From Gemmataceae bacterium (GTDB lineage: Bacteria > Planctomycetota > Planctomycetia > Gemmatales > Gemmataceae), in contig JALHPZ010000021.1 of the NCBI GenBank assembly GCA_022842245.1, forward strand, positions 45,262 to 109,261: a DNA stretch of 64,000 bases. Direction: 5' to 3'. The notes under the pieces were generated by a model that had not been told where the DNA came from, ran no database searches, and was given only the letters and a program-made list of their open reading frames with translations. A program made the translations under genes and the position numbers. This document shows positions 16,386 through 28,298 of the stretch, piece after piece. Positions within the stretch are counted from its first letter, which is position 1, and the number at the start of each line of letters is the position of its first letter.

Positions 16386-16391
16386 ACTCGA

Positions 16392-18704
16392 TCACTTCCC
16401 TCCATTCCTCCCGTCCAGCGCCTGGCGGACGGCCTTGCCGAGGCCGCCGGCGGTGTAGGGTTTGTCGAGGAACAGCACCCCGGCGCCGGCGGCGGCCTTG
16501 GCGCGGTCGGCCGAGTAGCCGCTCGCCAGTATGACCGGCACACCGGGGTCGAAGGCGCGAATGCGCTTCATCGCGTCCAACCCGGACAAGTTCGGCATGG
16601 TCAGATCGAGGATCGCCAGCTCGAAGGGCCGTTCGGCCGCCTCGAACAGTTCGACCGCCTGCTGCCCGTCCTCCGCCAGCGTCACCGTGTAGCCGAGTTG
16701 CTTGAGAATCGTGCCCGCGAGAGTGCGGATCATCGGCTCGTCTTCGGCGACGAGTACGCGTTCCCCCTGGCCGAGGGGAGAGGGGGCCGGGGCTGGAGTG
16801 GCCGTCCCGACGGGCGACTCTCCCTTGAACTTCGGCAAATACACGTCGAAGGTCGTGCCTTTCCCAGGATCGCTGTCGCAGGCGATCCAGCCGTCGTGCG
16901 CCTGCACGATGCCGAAGACGACGGCGAGACCCAGTCCGGTGCCCTGACCGGTCTCCTTGGTCGTGAAGAACGGTTCGAAGATGCGATTGCGGATCTCGGC
17001 CGTCATCCCGGTGCCCGTGTCGCGGATGCGCAGGCGCACGTACTCGCCTGGTTTCGGCCCCATTTCGGGCGGCGCGTCGGCGGGGTCGATCGTGACGTTG
17101 CCGCTGCTGATGAACAGTCGTCCGCCGTCGGGCATCGCGTCGCGCGCGTTGAGGCAGAGGTTCATGAGGATCTGCGTCACCTGCCCGGCGTCGGCCCAGG
17201 CCCACCAGCCATAAGGCCGCGGTGCGGCTTCGATGACGATGCGCGGGTCGATAGTGCGCCGCAATAGGCCGATCGTCTCCCGAATCAGGTCCGCCGGGTC
17301 CACCGGGCCGAATTGCAGAGGCGCCCGCCGCGCGAAGCCCAGCAACTGGCTCGTCAGGTCCGCGGCACGCTTCGCCGCTTTTTCCGTCGGCCGGAGCAGT
17401 TCATCCAGCGGTTGCCCGCGTTGCATCTCCCGCGCCAGCTCCAGATTCCCCAGCACCACCGTCAGCAGATTGTTGAAGTCGTGCGCCACCCCACCCGCGA
17501 GCTGGCCCACCGCCTCCATCTTCTGCGCCTGTCGCAGTTGGTCCTCCAACCGCTTGCGGCTCGTGCCGTCCCGGCCCACGACCACCAGGCCCGCGATCGC
17601 CCCGTCGTCATCCCACACCGGCGAAATCAGGATGTCCAGCAGCACGTCCTGCCCGTCCGGGTAGCGGATCCATTCCTCCTGCCGTGCCGAGTTCCCCGTC
17701 CGAATCACGCTGTCTTCGAGGATGCGGATGCGTTGCGCCCACGGCGCGTCGAACAGCTCGTCGCAGGTCTTCCCGAGCATGTCGCGGATGGACATGCCCG
17801 CCAACTGTTCGAACGCCGCGTTGCCACCGGTGATGCGCTCCTCGCGATCCTTCTGGCAGATCACGTCCGGGATCGCATTGAACAGCGTCTTCAGGAGGGC
17901 ATTCTGCCGCCGCAATTCTTGTTCGGTCCGTCGGCGGTCGGTCACGTCGCGGAAGTTCAGCACGACGCCGCGCACCGCGTCGTCGTCCAGCCGGTTCACG
18001 CCGACCATCTCGATGTCGCGCACCCGACCGTCGGCGTGCTTCGCCCGGAACAGCGATGGAATCTCCGCACCGGGGTTTGCCAAAATCTCCTTCAGCTTGT
18101 CCTTGGCCGCGGGCCGATCCTCGGAGGTGACGATCTCCAGGCACGATCGACCTTCAAGTGCGAGCGGCGTGTGGCCCAGGATGCGCGTGACGGCCGGGCT
18201 GACGTACCGCACCGCGCCGTTCGATTCCACCACCAGCGTTCCGTCGCCGGATTTCTCCACGAGCGCCCGGTAGCGCATCTCGCTCTGGCGCACTTCGCTC
18301 TCGGCCTGCCGCGCCCGCGCCAGCGCCGCGCGCCGGTCCGTGTCGTCCCGTACCGTGTACAGCGCGATCGTCTTCGGCTTCACGTGCAGCCGCGTCACCG
18401 TCACCGTCACGGGCAGCCACCCCGGTGCCGGTTTGATGCGCAGCTGGAAGCCCCCCTTGCCGTGGAAGACCGTCGTCTTGCCCGCCGCCCCGCGCAGCCG
18501 GTCCGTTTCCTTCGAACCCTGTTCCAGCCGAAACAAATCCGTGGCGCGGGCACCCACCAGTTCCGCCTTGTGAAACCCCGTCAATCGCAACGCCGTCTGA
18601 TTGGCTTCCAGCACGAAATCGGTATCGGGATCGATGAACAGCAACGCATCGCCGTTCTCGTCGAACAGCGTGCGCGCAAAGTCGGATTCATCGAAGGGAA
18701 TCAT
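16392..18704 (-). CDS. Hybrid sensor histidine kinase with three PAS domains and a receiver
   Basis: A 770-residue cytoplasmic sensor. The order is PAS1 (about 8-120), PAS2 (about 140-255), PAS3 (about 270-385), a phosphoacceptor helix with His408 in VAHDFNN, an ATPase domain (NLCLNARDAMPDGG near 515, DTGTGM near 562, GTGLGLAVVFGIV near 588) and a C-terminal receiver with phosphoacceptor Asp700 (AILDLTMP). It has no transmembrane segment. An alternative ATG at 18752 would add 16 residues; I prefer 18704 because the PAS domain begins right after it. No partner regulator is adjacent. It is convergent with the pentapeptide gene, six bases apart. Confidence 0.9.
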   Translation of the reverse strand: MIPFDESDFARTLFDENGDALLFIDPDTDFVLEANQTALRLTGFHKAELVGARATDLFRLEQGSKETDRLRGAAGKTTVFHGKGGFQLRIKPAPGWLPVTVTVTRLHVKPKTIALYTVRDDTDRRAALARARQAESEVRQSEMRYRALVEKSGDGTLVVESNGAVRYVSPAVTRILGHTPLALEGRSCLEIVTSEDRPAAKDKLKEILANPGAEIPSLFRAKHADGRVRDIEMVGVNRLDDDAVRGVVLNFRDVTDRRRTEQELRRQNALLKTLFNAIPDVICQKDREERITGGNAAFEQLAGMSIRDMLGKTCDELFDAPWAQRIRILEDSVIRTGNSARQEEWIRYPDGQDVLLDILISPVWDDDGAIAGLVVVGRDGTSRKRLEDQLRQAQKMEAVGQLAGGVAHDFNNLLTVVLGNLELAREMQRGQPLDELLRPTEKAAKRAADLTSQLLGFARRAPLQFGPVDPADLIRETIGLLRRTIDPRIVIEAAPRPYGWWAWADAGQVTQILMNLCLNARDAMPDGGRLFISSGNVTIDPADAPPEMGPKPGEYVRLRIRDTGTGMTAEIRNRIFEPFFTTKETGQGTGLGLAVVFGIVQAHDGWIACDSDPGKGTTFDVYLPKFKGESPVGTATPAPAPSPLGQGERVLVAEDEPMIRTLAGTILKQLGYTVTLAEDGQQAVELFEAAERPFELAILDLTMPNLSGLDAMKRIRAFDPGVPVILASGYSADRAKAAAGAGVLFLDKPYTAGGLGKAVRQALDGRNGGK

Positions 18705-18863
18705 GGGGGACCTTGTCCGGGATGGCGTTGGTCCCACCCATTGGGCAGACATGGGCGTTGTGGCCTCGATTCCGGCATGGCGGATAAGGGAGAGTTTAGC
18801 ATGGCAAGCGGTGACGGCACGATCAATAATAGCCGTTCTACCTATTCTCCGTTGGGTTCCCTC

Positions 18864-19832
18864 ATGACTTCGTTTCCCGATCGCCGTGATTGGCTCCTTG
18901 GCACCGCCGGAATGGGATTCCTCGCCAGCACCTCCGTCGCCGCCGATCCCACCCCGGCCCCCAAGGCCGAATCGTTAGGTTACTGCCTGAATACCAGCAC
19001 CGTCCGCGACAACGGCAAGTCCCGGCCGATCCTTCAACTGATCGACATCGCCTCCAAGGCCGGCTACCACGCCATCGAACCCTGGATCGCCGAACTCGAC
19101 GCCTACGTCAAGGACGGCGGCGACCTGAAGGACCTCGGCAAGCGCATCGCCGACGCCGGCCTCAAGGTGCCCAGCGCCATCGGTTTTGCCGAATGGATCA
19201 TCGAGGACGAGACCCGACGCAAGAAGGGCCTGGAGACCGCCAAACGGGACATGGATTGGGTACAAAAAATCGGCGGCAACCGAATCGCCGCCCCTCCCGT
19301 CGGCGCGACCGGCGGTACCAGCGCCCGTGACGACCCGAAAAACTCGAATCCCGTCTTCGACCTCGTCGCCGCCGCCGACCGCTACCGCGCCCTCCTTGAA
19401 CTCGGCCAGTCGATGGGCGTCACGCCGCAGGTTGAAATCTGGGGCTTCTCCAAAACGCTCCGCCGACTCGGCGAAGCGTTCCTCATCGCTTCCGAGTGCG
19501 GTAAACTCGGCGGCTGCATCCTCCCGGACGTCTACCACCTTTACAAAGGCGGTTCCGACTTCCACGGCCTCAAAATGCTCGCCGGCGGTACCATCGGCAT
19601 CTTCCACGTCAACGACTACCCGAAGAAGGACCGCGCCGCCATCACCGACGCCGACCGCGTCTACCCCGGCGACGGGGTCGCCCCGCTCAAGGAGGTCTTC
19701 CAGGCGCTGAAGGCCATCGGTTATCGGGGCTATCTCTCGCTGGAGTTGTTCAACCGCGACTACTGGAAGCAGGACGGCCTGACCGTGGCGAAGACCGGCC
19801 TGGAGAAATTGAAGGCGGCTGTGGCGGCGTAA
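18864..19832 (+). CDS. Tat-exported sugar phosphate isomerase/epimerase-like protein
   Basis: A 322-residue TIM-barrel protein of the xylose isomerase-like superfamily with a twin-arginine signal (RRDWLLGTAGMGFLAST). It should be folded before export to the periplasm. Barrel motifs include GYHAIEPWIAELDAYV, TPQVEIWGFSKTL, GTIGIFHVNDYP and YRGYLSLELFNRDYW, with the typical metal-binding Glu, Asp and His positions. Such exported relatives are frequent in planctomycetes and are thought to act with Gfo/Idh/MocA and DUF1080 proteins on oxidised sugars. A TAATAGC-type hexamer lies upstream, near 18827. It is convergent with the kinase gene, three bases apart. Confidence 0.82.
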   Translation: MTSFPDRRDWLLGTAGMGFLASTSVAADPTPAPKAESLGYCLNTSTVRDNGKSRPILQLIDIASKAGYHAIEPWIAELDAYVKDGGDLKDLGKRIADAGLKVPSAIGFAEWIIEDETRRKKGLETAKRDMDWVQKIGGNRIAAPPVGATGGTSARDDPKNSNPVFDLVAAADRYRALLELGQSMGVTPQVEIWGFSKTLRRLGEAFLIASECGKLGGCILPDVYHLYKGGSDFHGLKMLAGGTIGIFHVNDYPKKDRAAITDADRVYPGDGVAPLKEVFQALKAIGYRGYLSLELFNRDYWKQDGLTVAKTGLEKLKAAVAA

Positions 19833-19835
19833 GTG

Positions 19836-22800
19836 TCACTCCGGCACGTCGTAGCGGGCACGCTCGACTGGTGTGAGCGTGCGGGGGGCACGCTGCGACA
19901 GGACGGCCACCGGATCGGCGGGCCAGAGGCGAACGAACCCGTCGTCGCCGGCCGTCACAAGGCTGCCATCGGGCCGAAACGCGGCGTACCGGATCGGCGT
20001 CGGTGAACGGTGGACAATGCGCAATTGGCCGGAGGCTAGGTCCCACACGGCGTCGGTGCGGTCGTCCGCGAAGGAGAGCAGCCGCGCGCCGTCCGACGTG
20101 AAGGCGACGCCGCGGACGGGAGCTTCGTGGCCGATCAACTCCCGAACGATGGCACCGGTCCGGACATCGACGAGCAGGACGCTGGCGGTGCAGGGCACGG
20201 CGATCCAGCGGCCATCCTTGGAATAGACGGGCAACGCAGTCGCCGGACGGGGAATCTCGAACTTCACGGTTCCCTTCGCCGAATCGCGCAGCGTGAGCTT
20301 AAGGCTGCCCCATGTCGCCACCGGCACATCGACCGGCGCCAGCGCGACGGCGTTTTGCCAAGTCCTTTCGTTCGCTTGCCACGCCTCCGCGCCGGTTGCC
20401 GCGTCGTGAACGATGGCGCCCTTGGCCGTCGAGATTGCGAACTGGCTGCCATTGGGAGCGATCGACGGCACCGCGCTGCCCTGCACTCGCTCGGCGACTT
20501 CGTACGCGATGCGGCGCGTCGTCGCGTCCCACACGCGCACCCAGCCATCGAATTCCGAACTCGTCCTCGACCCGCTGACCGACGCGCCGAGCGAGCGCTT
20601 GGAACCGTCCGCAACCGTGAGGATGCGCCGCCCGTCTGGCAGGAACGCGGCGAAGCGCGCCCCGTAAACGTGTGTCGGGAACGAATACAGGTCCTCGCCG
20701 GTCTTCGCGTCCCAGACGTGGACGGCCGAGTTGTTGACGACCTTGCCGCCACGGCTGCCGGTCGTGACGTCCGAGGCGGTGACGATCTGCGTGCCATCGG
20801 GGTGGAAACGGATGGAGCGAATGTTACCGAGCACGGCGTCCTTGCCGATTTCCGCGAGCTGCGCACCGGTGCGCAGGTCGAGGATTCGCACGGTGGCGTC
20901 ATCGCCGGTGCCGGCGACGGCAAGCCGCGCGCCGTCGGGGCTGACGTCGAACGCGGCGACTCGCGGCGCACCGAGCGGGACGAGCTTCGCCGGTTCCGGC
21001 GGCTTGGCGATCGACCAGAGGCGCGCGGTATGATCGCTCCCGACCGAGACGACGGCCTGACCGTCGAGGAAACCGGCGTCGAGAATGCGGCCGCGATGGC
21101 CGAGAAAACTCGCGAACCCGCCCGCGCCCTTGTGCGCTTCACCGGGCCAGACGGAGAGGTCCGTCGCGCCGATCACGAGCCGCCAGCGTTCGTCCCTCGC
21201 GTGCCGCACGGCCTTCTTCGCCCCCGCTCCGTAGCCGTTGATAAATGTGGGCGCACCGGCACCGGCACGGTATTCGTGCAGCCGGCCGTCGTCGCCCACC
21301 GTTTGGATCGTTTGGCCGATCGACGTGAAGCTCACGTCGTTGACCGGTCCTTCGTGTCCGGTCATCAGGTACAGTTCCGCGCCGTCCTTCGTGGCGTCCC
21401 ATACGCCGGCGAGCTTGTCGGTGAAGGCGAGGGCGACATGCTTGCCGTCGGGGCTGAAGCGGCCCTGCGTGACAGTCCAGTTGTGGAAGAGTTGAGTGAC
21501 AGTGCGCTTGCGGCGCATGCCGGCGATCTGCTTGCCGGTGGAGGCGTCCCAGACGCGGGCGGCGAAGCTGTCGCCGGCGGACGCGGAGCCGGACTGCTTT
21601 CCGACGATGTTCACGAATCGGATCGGCCGATCGGTCGGGCCGGGATCGAACCGGGGCGGGTTCGGCGCCTTCTCGAACTCCTTCCAACTGTCCTCGAATT
21701 CGATTAGGCCGGAGGGCAGGGCAAGGATGCGCGTGCCATCGGGGCTGTAGCGGGCGAGCAGGAGCGAGCACTCGTGCGCCATGGGCGGGCCGATCGGTTC
21801 GCCGGTGGTCGCATTCCACTGGCGGGCAGTGCCGTCGAAGGACGCGGTGAGGATGCGCGAGCCGTCCGGGCTGAATTCGATGGAGACGACGCGCTCGGTA
21901 TGTCCGCGAAGGTGAATGAGATCGCGCCCGGTGGCGGTGTCCCAGACATAGACGGCGCGGGCGGTGTAGAGGGCGCGGTCCTTCTTCTCGCCGTCACCGA
22001 TCTCGGCGAGCATCGCGCCGATCAGGGTGGTGGCGGCCTTGGTACCGTCGGGGCTGAGAGCGATCGCACCGACGTCGAGGCCGTAGCCGGGCCAGGAGAT
22101 GCCGGGCTGGCCGGTGGAATCGAAGATTGTCACGGCGCGCGCCTTTGTGCGCTCGCCGTGGTAGCCGTTGGTCACGGCGCAGGCGAAGCGCTTCCCATCG
22201 GGAAAGACGGCGAGCGGCGCGGCGATGTTCGCGATCGTCTTCGTCTCGTGCAGGGCGGCCGTGGCGTCGGCGAGGGCGGCGAAAGTGAGGTGGTGCGGGT
22301 GCCGCTTCACGCCTTCGATTGCCAGCAACAGGGACAACGCCGGATCGGTGCGCAGGGCATTGGTGGCTTCGGCCCCGAGTCGGAGGCCGTCGGCGCGCAC
22401 GGCGGCCTTCTCCTTCGCGATGCGTTCCGTTTCGGCGCGCGCCTGTTCGGCTTGGGCGGTTTTGCGGGCGGTCTCGGCCCTCGCGCGCGCCTCGCTCTCG
22501 GCGACGCGGGCGGCATCGGCCTCCCGTTTCTCGTCGAGAGCCAGCCGCCGCGCCTGATCCGCGGCGTCCCGTTGGTGCCGCGCTTCAACCAGACCCCAGA
22601 CCGCGCCGGTCAGCCCCGCTACGAGCGCGAAGAGAATCGCCAAAGAACCGAGCACGGCGGCGCGGTGCCGGCGGGCGAACTTGCGAAGTCGGTAACCGGC
22701 ACCGGGCGGCCCGGCGCTTACCGTCTCGTTCGCCAGGTGCCGCTGGATGTCGGCCGCCAGCGCGTTCGCCGAATCGTATCGCCGGGTGCGGTCCTTCTCC

Positions 22801-23678
22801 AACGCCTTGAGAACGATCCAGTCCAGTTCCTGCACATTCGACACGCGCAGGTTCGCCAGCTTGGAACTGGGTGGCGGCGGCTCTTCCTCGCGAACGACGC
22901 GCAGGATTTCGAGGAGGCCGGCGGCCTTGAGCTTGGCCCGGTCGTGCGGCGGCGCGCCCGTCAGCATTTCATAGATCAGCACACCGAGGGCGTAGACGTC
23001 CGAGCGCGTGTCGATGTCGGCCGAGTCGGCGGCCTGTTCCGGCGACATGTACTCAGGCGTGCCGACGATCGCGCCGTGGCCAGTCTGCAGCGTCGTGTCG
23101 GTCAGCCGTCCGCCGGCGGCCTTCGCCACGCCGAAGTCGATCACCTTCGGCACCGGCTTTCCGTCATACTCGGCCACCAAAACGTTCGACGGCTTGATAT
23201 CCCGGTGGATGATCCCCTTCTGGTGCGCGTGCTGGATCGCCTGGCAGACCGGCACGAACAGCTCCAACCGTTCCTTCGCTCCGAGGCCCTTCTCGACGCA
23301 ATACCGCGTGATCGGCTCGCCACGCACCAGTTCCATGACGAAGAACGGCCGACCGTCGTCCGTCACGTCGGCGTCGAGCACCTTCGCGATGTTCGGATGG
23401 TCCATCATCGCCAGCGCCTGCCGCTCGGCTTCGAATCGCGCGAGCACTGCCTTCGTGTCGGTGCCCGTTCGAATAAGCTTGAGCGCCACGAGCCGGCGGA
23501 CCGGCTCGGTCTGCTCGGCCTTCCAGACGGTGCCCATGCCGCCTTCGCCGACCGGTTCGATGAGTCGATATCGTCCGGCGAGGAGGCGATCGGCGTCGCG
23601 CGCGTCGTAGTCCGCCGTGCGCACGCTCGGTACGAACGATTCCGTGGGCGGTTGCGGGTTGGGATACGGGTCGGGCAT
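19836..23678 (-). CDS. Membrane Ser/Thr protein kinase with WD40 repeats
   Basis: A giant 1280-residue kinase. The N-terminal Hanks-type kinase domain has GEGGMGTVW (43-51), Lys67, HRDIKPSNV (158-166), DFG (181-183) and [11 protein letters not shown] transmembrane segment follows near 345 ([20 protein letters not shown]), then an Ala/Arg/Glu coiled coil (about 370-430) and a long WD40 array to the end (motifs such as [20 protein letters not shown] and VRVWDATT). The C-terminal array is predicted to lie outside the cytoplasm and may sense ligands or proteins. It starts about 195 bases downstream of the PrkA stop, with a long hairpin between. Confidence 0.92.
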   Translation of the reverse strand: MPDPYPNPQPPTESFVPSVRTADYDARDADRLLAGRYRLIEPVGEGGMGTVWKAEQTEPVRRLVALKLIRTGTDTKAVLARFEAERQALAMMDHPNIAKVLDADVTDDGRPFFVMELVRGEPITRYCVEKGLGAKERLELFVPVCQAIQHAHQKGIIHRDIKPSNVLVAEYDGKPVPKVIDFGVAKAAGGRLTDTTLQTGHGAIVGTPEYMSPEQAADSADIDTRSDVYALGVLIYEMLTGAPPHDRAKLKAAGLLEILRVVREEEPPPPSSKLANLRVSNVQELDWIVLKALEKDRTRRYDSANALAADIQRHLANETVSAGPPGAGYRLRKFARRHRAAVLGSLAILFALVAGLTGAVWGLVEARHQRDAADQARRLALDEKREADAARVAESEARARAETARKTAQAEQARAETERIAKEKAAVRADGLRLGAEATNALRTDPALSLLLAIEGVKRHPHHLTFAALADATAALHETKTIANIAAPLAVFPDGKRFACAVTNGYHGERTKARAVTIFDSTGQPGISWPGYGLDVGAIALSPDGTKAATTLIGAMLAEIGDGEKKDRALYTARAVYVWDTATGRDLIHLRGHTERVVSIEFSPDGSRILTASFDGTARQWNATTGEPIGPPMAHECSLLLARYSPDGTRILALPSGLIEFEDSWKEFEKAPNPPRFDPGPTDRPIRFVNIVGKQSGSASAGDSFAARVWDASTGKQIAGMRRKRTVTQLFHNWTVTQGRFSPDGKHVALAFTDKLAGVWDATKDGAELYLMTGHEGPVNDVSFTSIGQTIQTVGDDGRLHEYRAGAGAPTFINGYGAGAKKAVRHARDERWRLVIGATDLSVWPGEAHKGAGGFASFLGHRGRILDAGFLDGQAVVSVGSDHTARLWSIAKPPEPAKLVPLGAPRVAAFDVSPDGARLAVAGTGDDATVRILDLRTGAQLAEIGKDAVLGNIRSIRFHPDGTQIVTASDVTTGSRGGKVVNNSAVHVWDAKTGEDLYSFPTHVYGARFAAFLPDGRRILTVADGSKRSLGASVSGSRTSSEFDGWVRVWDATTRRIAYEVAERVQGSAVPSIAPNGSQFAISTAKGAIVHDAATGAEAWQANERTWQNAVALAPVDVPVATWGSLKLTLRDSAKGTVKFEIPRPATALPVYSKDGRWIAVPCTASVLLVDVRTGAIVRELIGHEAPVRGVAFTSDGARLLSFADDRTDAVWDLASGQLRIVHRSPTPIRYAAFRPDGSLVTAGDDGFVRLWPADPVAVLSQRAPRTLTPVERARYDVPE

Positions 23679-23799
23679 GGTTCGGCCTCGGTCGTGCGAT
23701 TATCGCACGCCGACGGCCGGAACGGAACAGACGGATCGGGGAATCAATCGAGCCAGTTGGCGAAACGCAGGCCGGGGATCACAAGATCGTCAGGCCCAG

Positions 23800-23869
23800 G
23801 CGAACGGCACGGCGTCAGCGTGCCGGTGCGACCACTCCCTCACCGGCACGCTGACGCCGTGCCGTTCGC
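23800..23869. repeat. Perfect 29-bp hairpin between prkA and the WD40 kinase gene
   Basis: Arms 23800-23828 and 23841-23869 are exact reverse complements with a 12-base loop, the same loop length as the element at 2937-3010 although the sequence differs. It begins three bases after the PrkA stop (minus strand) and lies about 120 bases before the kinase start. There is no T-run, so it is more likely an mRNA 3'-end stabiliser or a repeat element than a classical terminator. Confidence 0.88.
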
Positions 23870-23872
23870 CGA

Positions 23873-25921
<2,049 letters not shown>

Positions 25922-26339
25922 GGGATTCCTCGATGTCAATCCGCCGGAGTCCGGCGGCGGGGGTGTCGGTCGGAGTCGCTCGGCGTCCCGGCCGGGGTCT
26001 GGGCGCCGCGGAGAGCGGCCGGGACGTGAACCGGCCATTCCAGCCGGTTGTTCGCAAGGGAAGCCAAAGCATTCTACGCCAGTGCCGGCGACCGATTCAA
26101 TCGAAACAAGGAGAGGCGACCGGACCGGCAGGTTCGAAGGACCATCAGATTACCGCGTGGACCATGCCGAATGCAACGTGATTCGGGTGATCCGAGATTA
26201 CCAGGACCGGACTTGACTCGCGAGAAGATGGGCAAAAATTGCGGAGAATGTGAATTGCTCCGGCTGTGCGGTCGATAACAGATTTGCGGATCGAAGGGCT
26301 TCAACCGCGCGCCCTCCGCGCCGCGAACGGAATCGAACC
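25922..26339. other. Intergenic region between divergent prkA and the MamK-like unit
   Basis: About 420 bases separate two divergent starts and must contain both promoters. A TTGACT hexamer occurs at 26213 facing right and an A-rich patch (GCAAAAATTGCGG) follows, but I see no matching -10 box at a normal distance. No gene, repeat or RNA could be supported here. Confidence 0.4.
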
Positions 26340-27191
26340 ATGCACGGAACACGGCATTGGCTTGTCGCCCTCGCGGCATCGGCGTTTCTCGTCGGCGGCC
26401 TGCGCGCCGAGACACCCGAGATCGAAGTCTACGTCGGCACGCGCAAGGTCCAGCCGAAGCCGCCTGCGGATCCGGCTGCCGCGCCGCGCGCCGTCGCCGG
26501 CCTCGTCGAGACCATGCGGTCTGCGACCGGCTCGGCGATCGACTCGGCGAGCCGGGTGACCTCGCGGATGCTGGAGCGTGCCATTCCCCGATGGGAACTG
26601 CCGACCGTTCCCGTCGTGGTGAACGTCACGATTCCGCCGTCGCCGCCGTCGCAGTCGTCGATCATGCCGGCCGGGGCGTTTCAGCCCGCGGGTCTCGGCG
26701 GAGGCGTCGGCACGCCAGGCCTTCTGCCCTGGGTGAAGGCGAACGCGACCCACGAACTCGTCCCTGTCCGCAGTGAACCGCGCGAGGAACCGAAGCCGAC
26801 GATCATCGTCGTACGCGAAGCCTCGCCGGTCGTGCCCGTCGACGCGCCCGGTATCCGCCTTTCGAACGAGGTCCTACTCGCGACGGCGGCTCTCTTCGGA
26901 TTTGCCCTCATCGGCACCATACTGGTCGCGACCCAGCGTTCGGCGGCCCGGACGCGCCAACCGATGCCGCTCGCGGTGGCCGCCGGTCACGTCGCCGTCG
27001 GCGGGCGCGACGCTGGACCGATGCCACAGGCCGAGAAGTTCGACCTCGGGCCGACCTACGCCGAACAAATCGTCCAGCTCAAGGTGGCCGAGAAGGCCGG
27101 CGAAGACGCCATGATGCTGAACATTCTCGATCAGAATCTGTCCCTGCGGGCCGAACTGGCCGACCAAGAAACCACCCACGGAGAACGATAA
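26340..27191 (+). CDS. Exported, single-pass membrane protein, first gene of the MamK-like actin unit
   Basis: A 283-residue protein of no known family. It starts with a signal peptide (WLVALAASAFLVGGLRA, probable cleavage after GLRA), followed by a Pro/Ala-rich periplasmic part that includes a short helix (VAGLVETMRSATGSAIDSAS). One transmembrane helix comes late (EVLLATAALFGFALIGTILV, about 205-225). A cytoplasmic tail of about 60 residues ends in a helix (AEQIVQLKVAEKAGEDAMML). The TAA stop overlaps the next ATG (TAATG), so it is translationally coupled to the actin gene. The C-terminal cytoplasmic tail is a plausible contact for the filament; this is inference. Confidence 0.72.
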   Translation: MHGTRHWLVALAASAFLVGGLRAETPEIEVYVGTRKVQPKPPADPAAAPRAVAGLVETMRSATGSAIDSASRVTSRMLERAIPRWELPTVPVVVNVTIPPSPPSQSSIMPAGAFQPAGLGGGVGTPGLLPWVKANATHELVPVRSEPREEPKPTIIVVREASPVVPVDAPGIRLSNEVLLATAALFGFALIGTILVATQRSAARTRQPMPLAVAAGHVAVGGRDAGPMPQAEKFDLGPTYAEQIVQLKVAEKAGEDAMMLNILDQNLSLRAELADQETTHGER

Positions 27192-28267
27192 TGTCCGCTT
27201 CCAATGCCGTGTTCGTCGGGATGGATCTCGGCACGTTCAAGACGTCCGTCGCCAGTTCCACGGGCTATCGCGACGTGATGCAGACCGCTGTCGGCTGGCC
27301 CAAGGACCACGTCGCCCGCACGTTGCTCGGCCGCGACCTGGTCTTCGGCAAGGACATCGTCGAACATCGCCTGGCGCTCGACGTCGTGCGCCCCTTCGAG
27401 AAGGGTGCGCTGAAGTACGTCGACGGCAAGGCCGCCGGCCTCGACGACAAAACCGTGAAGAAGCACGCCGACGCCACCCGGCTGGTCGTCGAGTACGCCG
27501 TCAAGATGGTCCACCGCGAGCCGGGGCGACCCGTCTTCGGCGTCATCGGCGTCCCTTCCCGCGCGAACACCCTCAACAAGAAATTCATCCTCGACGCCGT
27601 CGACGGCATCTTCGAGTCCGTTGCGATCGTCTCGGAGCCGTTCACCATCGCCTACGGCATGAACCGGCTGACCGACGCGCTTGTCATCGACATCGGCGCC
27701 GGCACCATCGACATCTGCCCGCTGTTCGGCACCTACCCCAGCGAGAAGGACCAGGTCACGCTCTCGATGGGCGGCGACCTCGTCGACGAGGAGTTCGAGA
27801 AGAAGCTCAAGGCCAAGTACCCGCAGGCGCAGGTGTCGCGGAACATGGTGCGGGAGATCAAGGAGAAGTTCGGCTTCGTGAACGACGTGAGCGAACAGGC
27901 CGTCGTGCAACTCCCGGTCAACGGCAAGCCGACGAACTTCGACATCACCGAACCGCTCAAGGCGGCATGCAATACGATCGTGACGCCGATCGTGAACGCC
28001 GTGCGCGAGATGATCGGCCAGTTCGACCCGGAATTCCAGAGCCGGTTGCGGCAGAACATCATCCTCGGCGGTGGCGGCAGCCAGCTCAAGGGACTGGACC
28101 GCGTGATCGAATCGTCGCTGAAGGACTACGGCGGCGCGAAGGTGACGCGCGTGGGCGACGCCTCGTACGCCGGCGCGGTCGGCGCGCTGAAACTGGCCAT
28201 GAACATGCCGAGCGAAGGCTGGACGCAACTGAAGGGCGCCAAGGGCCGCAAAGCGGTCGCCGCCTGA
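27191..28267 (+). CDS. MamK-like bacterial actin
   Basis: A 358-residue actin-fold ATPase. It has phosphate-1 (GMDLGTFKT, 10-18), phosphate-2 (DIGAGTIDI, 167-175) and adenosine motifs (GGGGSQLKG, 293-301). Beyond these general motifs it matches what I recall of magnetosome protein MamK over its length: VGWPKDHVARTLLGRDLVFGK, VIGVPSR, SEPFTIAYGMNRLTDALVID, LPVNGKPTNFDIT, QFDPEFQ..LR..I and YAGAVGALKLAMNMP. This makes it MamK-like rather than MreB, ParM or DnaK. MamK forms cytoplasmic filaments that position organelles. No other magnetosome genes are visible, so a role other than magnetosome positioning is likely. It overlaps the upstream gene by one base. Confidence 0.88.
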   Translation: MSASNAVFVGMDLGTFKTSVASSTGYRDVMQTAVGWPKDHVARTLLGRDLVFGKDIVEHRLALDVVRPFEKGALKYVDGKAAGLDDKTVKKHADATRLVVEYAVKMVHREPGRPVFGVIGVPSRANTLNKKFILDAVDGIFESVAIVSEPFTIAYGMNRLTDALVIDIGAGTIDICPLFGTYPSEKDQVTLSMGGDLVDEEFEKKLKAKYPQAQVSRNMVREIKEKFGFVNDVSEQAVVQLPVNGKPTNFDITEPLKAACNTIVTPIVNAVREMIGQFDPEFQSRLRQNIILGGGGSQLKGLDRVIESSLKDYGGAKVTRVGDASYAGAVGALKLAMNMPSEGWTQLKGAKGRKAVAA

Positions 28268-28298
28268 ACGCAGATTCCCCCCGAATCGGAGACCTGAC

